A stretch of 7,479 nucleotides of DNA from Pseudomonadota bacterium (lineage in GTDB: Bacteria; Pseudomonadota; Gammaproteobacteria; Halothiobacillales; Halothiobacillaceae): the NCBI GenBank assembly GCA_021795795.1, contig JAJYPA010000412.1, positions 1 to 7,479 of the forward strand, given 5' to 3'. Under the pieces are notes generated by a model. It worked only from the letters and a program-made list of their open reading frames with translations, made no database searches and was not told the DNA's origin. The stretch's first letter is position 1, and each line of letters opens with the position of its first letter. The position numbers and the translations under genes are program-made. Below are positions 6,053 through 7,479 of the stretch, in pieces.

Positions 6053-6964
6053 TCATTTGGAGGAATTGAATAGCGTGGCAGCTTGCCGTGCCCGGTTGAT
6101 TAAATTGGACACCTCGGGATTTGCTCCGTCGTTAGTCGCATGGGCGAGGGCTTGGTTGGCGGCTACGATGGCATCAAGAGTATCGTTGAGCTGAGTCACA
6201 TTTGGGGTTGGGATGATGATCGACTGAAGGGTGATGTGAGCGTCAATAACGTCGAGGAAGCTTGCCGGTCCCATTTTATCACGGGCGGCCAAAAGGGCCG
6301 GATAGAACATATTGGCCACAGCACCGGCCTTGCTCGCAAGGCTTTGGGCGTCACCTGTATTTTCAGCCTTCAGTTGTGCAATAACGATCGTTAAGGCTGG
6401 CTGTACGGAAGAAGCAGCCTCTTTGGTTTCTTTATATTTGGTATGGTCAACGATAAAGCTGGTGATGGTCTCGACGGCGGTATTTAGTGCGGTGGTATCA
6501 GAAGCCCTGACGGCAGTGAAGCCTTGTTGCTTAGCCAGGCCTTGAATGTTTCTAGCCAGATCTTGCGAGTTCTTGCTTAAATTAGTGTCATCGGTACCGC
6601 TTGCGAGTGTCTGAATTGCATCGGCATAAAGGGTAATGGTGTCCATTAATTTTTGGCGAATTTCCAACTGAGTATTAGTCAGTTCCTGGGGGGTGCAAGA
6701 GGGCGTGAGGTTGAGTGAAACCGCAGGATACTTATGTGTCTTTTGGTCCTTTGTTGCGGTCGCAAAGGAGAATGCTTGCTTGTAGAATTGTTGTCTGCAG
6801 TCAGCCGTCTGTACTTGATGGAACAAAGCCATCTCCGCTATGCTTGCGGAACGGACTCCTTGGTCAAACTTGGTGACCGTATTTTGCATTTGGGTTAAAC
6901 CGGTGCTGCAACCGGATATAACCACGGCAGCGCTGGCAATTGTGATTAGTTGAAACAGTCTCAT
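6053..6964 (-). CDS. Outer-membrane-type lipoprotein of unknown function, 303 aa
   Basis: The ATG at 6964 gives a classic lipoprotein signal peptide: MR, a hydrophobic core LFQLITIASAAVV, and the lipobox ISGC with Cys19 as the lipidated residue. Ser at +2 suggests sorting to the outer membrane. GAGG lies 5 bases upstream of this ATG. A longer frame reaching a TTG at 7054 is rejected because it would bury the signal peptide and cover the likely promoter. The mature 285 residues are soluble and mostly helical, rich in Ala, Thr, Asn and Gln. Two further cysteines, at DCRQQ and PSCTP in the N-terminal third, could form a disulfide in the periplasm. The C-terminal half contains long Ala-rich helices. 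I recognise no domain. It is the first gene of an operon with the 114-residue protein. A surface or periplasmic role within an accessory island is inferred; function is unknown. Confidence 0.8.
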   Translation of the reverse strand: MRLFQLITIASAAVVISGCSTGLTQMQNTVTKFDQGVRSASIAEMALFHQVQTADCRQQFYKQAFSFATATKDQKTHKYPAVSLNLTPSCTPQELTNTQLEIRQKLMDTITLYADAIQTLASGTDDTNLSKNSQDLARNIQGLAKQQGFTAVRASDTTALNTAVETITSFIVDHTKYKETKEAASSVQPALTIVIAQLKAENTGDAQSLASKAGAVANMFYPALLAARDKMGPASFLDVIDAHITLQSIIIPTPNVTQLNDTLDAIVAANQALAHATNDGANPEVSNLINRARQAATLFNSSK

Positions 6965-7025
6965 TGCGGCCTCATCCGAGAGAATCCAGTTCGATTGGTA
7001 ACTATTCGAAGCTAGCGATGCCTGC

Positions 7026-7054
7026 ATTATCCGTAAATCCAAGATGTTTACCAA
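7026..7054 (-). promoter_or_regulatory. Candidate sigma-70 promoter of the lipoprotein operon
   Basis: On the minus strand TTGGTA (7049-7054) is followed after exactly 17 bases by GATAAT (7026-7031). That is 4 of 6 and 5 of 6 matches to the -35 and -10 consensus. The start point would be near 7018, leaving a leader of roughly 55 bases before the ATG at 6964. Confidence 0.45.
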
Positions 7055-7124
7055 GCATCCCTATGAGGCGGTTGAAAAAACCTTGTTTCATATCTCTAGC
7101 TCTTTCCTGAAGGACCGTTCCTGG

Positions 7125-7156
7125 CCGATAATAGCCCTTCCCAGGCTATCTGTGAA
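7125..7156. repeat. Intergenic repeat copy D
   Basis: Matches 4436-4467 at 27 of 32 positions in direct orientation (CCGATA, then TAGCCCTTCCCA as the longest shared core). The two copies flank the HEPN, HEPN-fragment, 114-residue and lipoprotein genes. Confidence 0.5.
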
Positions 7157-7185
7157 TGTCTGCTCTCGCTGCGCTGTGGACATTC
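7154..7185. repeat. Inverted repeat/hairpin GAATGTC...GACATTC
   Basis: GAATGTC (7154-7160) pairs perfectly with GACATTC (7179-7185); as RNA the stem can extend by three more pairs including two G-U. It lacks a T-tract. It includes AATGTCTGCT, the reverse complement of the AGCRGWCRTT-type core found in the other gaps. Confidence 0.4.
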
Positions 7186-7243
7186 GAATTATGGGCATAC
7201 ATTACGCGCGAGCCGAGGTTTTTATCTTTTGGCATCACTACAC

Positions 7244-7271
7244 AAAAATCGGCAGCCGACGGTTGGCTGCC
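7244..7271 (-). terminator. Intrinsic terminator on the nrdB strand
   Basis: GGCAGCC (7251-7257) and GGCTGCC (7265-7271) form a perfect 7-bp G+C-rich stem with a 7-base loop. On the minus strand the stem is followed by GATTTTTGTG (five T at 7248-7244). It would stop transcription leaving nrdB, about 90 bases after its stop codon and beyond the tandem repeats, insulating the lipoprotein promoter downstream. Confidence 0.75.
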
Positions 7272-7282
7272 TAGTATCGCTT

Positions 7283-7345
7283 GATCTCATTTTATGTGTC
7301 GGGCCAGTCTCACGTTATGTGGCGGGAATCTCACTTTATGTGTCG
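7283..7345. repeat. Three 19-bp tandem direct repeats, likely end of a mobile element
   Basis: Copies at 7283-7301, 7306-7324 and 7327-7345, starts spaced 23 and 21 bases, share the minus-strand consensus CGMCACATAAMRTGAGAYY. About two helical turns between copies suggests cooperative binding of a protein on one DNA face, as at the multi-site ends of Tn7-like and related elements. The last copy is 16 bases from the nrdB stop codon. No further copy was seen in the window, so the partner end lies to the left. Confidence 0.6.
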
Positions 7346-7361
7346 TCCAACGTCAGCCCGC

Positions 7362-7479
7362 TTATTCCCAGCTCAGCGCCCCGCCGGTCTGATACTCGGT
7401 GACCCGCGTCTCAAAAAAGTTCTTCTCTTTCTTGAGATCCATCATTTCGCTCATCCACGGGAAGGGATTCTGTACGCCC
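7362..7479 (-). CDS. nrdB: Ribonucleotide reductase class Ia small subunit NrdB, C-terminal fragment (partial)
   Basis: The frame runs in from the right edge and ends at TAA (7364-7362), giving 38 residues. It contains NPFPWMSEMM, a Lys-rich KKEKNFFETRV segment and the ending EYQTGGALSWE. This is the C-terminus of the class Ia beta subunit, which holds the diiron-tyrosyl radical cofactor; its flexible tail binds the alpha subunit NrdA and carries the radical transfer path, and the Tyr in EYQ fits the conserved tail tyrosine. The radical site and metal ligands lie outside the window. This is a core gene and sets the chromosomal address of the island. The ending matches my memory of Pseudomonas NrdB. 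NrdA would be expected further to the right, upstream of nrdB. Confidence 0.93.
   Translation of the reverse strand, partial: GVQNPFPWMSEMMDLKKEKNFFETRVTEYQTGGALSWE

Larger units (their letters stand above)
6965..7361. other. 397-base gap between the lipoprotein gene and nrdB
   Basis: It holds the lipoprotein leader and promoter (7026-7054), a repeat shared with the RES/HEPN gap (7125-7156), a hairpin (7154-7185), a minus-strand terminator (7244-7271) and three tandem repeats (7283-7345) next to the nrdB stop. A 76-codon plus-strand frame (7044-7274) crosses these elements, has no ribosome binding site worth naming, and is not called as a gene. Confidence 0.6.

Noticed and set aside
6965..7054. 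N-terminal extension of the lipoprotein to a TTG at 7054 (333 residues)
   Set aside because: It would place 30 residues before an otherwise perfect lipoprotein signal peptide, and it overlaps the best promoter candidate; the ATG at 6964 has its own ribosome binding site.
7044..7274. 76-codon plus-strand frame upstream of nrdB
   Set aside because: It runs through the promoter, repeats and terminator hairpin with no ribosome binding site and no recognisable protein features.
1..7479. CRISPR array, tRNA or rRNA
   Set aside because: No regularly spaced long repeats with unique spacers and no cloverleaf or rRNA-like sequence were seen; the only regular repeats are the three adjacent 19-mers near nrdB.

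Overview
The window looks like the edge of an accessory (defence-type) island in a gammaproteobacterium, most likely Pseudomonas or a close relative. The anchor is the last 118 bases: on the minus strand they encode the C-terminus of class Ia ribonucleotide reductase small subunit NrdB, ending in YQTGGALSWE, the ending I associate with Pseudomonas-type NrdB. Everything to the left is accessory in character, and base composition is mosaic: bases 481-540 are 62% G+C, bases 3421-3480 only 38%.

Left part (1-1830, plus strand): the C-terminal tail of a large protein, probably a DEAD/DEAH-type helicase or restriction-like ATPase, overlaps by 8 bases a 397-residue protein with a C-terminal GIY-YIG (T5orf172/MUG113-like) nuclease domain. 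They read as one translationally coupled operon and a plausible nucleic-acid-targeting defence pair.

Middle part (1974-4273, minus strand): a DUF5677-like helical protein and, upstream of it, a zinc-ribbon plus RES-domain protein with the R, Y, E and S residues of NAD+-degrading RES toxins. A 10-bp-stem terminator separates them. Related direct repeats near 1847-1922 and 4501-4577 bracket this pair.

Right part (4693-6964, minus strand): a promoter near 7026-7054 appears to drive a two-gene unit of unknown function (a 303-residue lipoprotein and a 114-residue helical cytoplasmic protein). A 5'-truncated fragment of a TIGR02391-like HEPN protein follows, and its stop overlaps (ATGA) the start of an apparently intact HEPN-like protein with an R-H-x3-H motif.

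Right boundary (7244-7361): a minus-strand intrinsic terminator and three 19-bp direct repeats with 21-23 bp periodicity lie 16 bases from the nrdB stop codon. They resemble the multi-site end of a transposon or integrative island placed at the 3' end of nrdB. No integrase or transposase is visible in the window, and the other end of the element is not included. The longer gaps share a degenerate AGCRGWCRTT-type repeat, suggesting that modules were assembled within or between copies of a common intergenic sequence.
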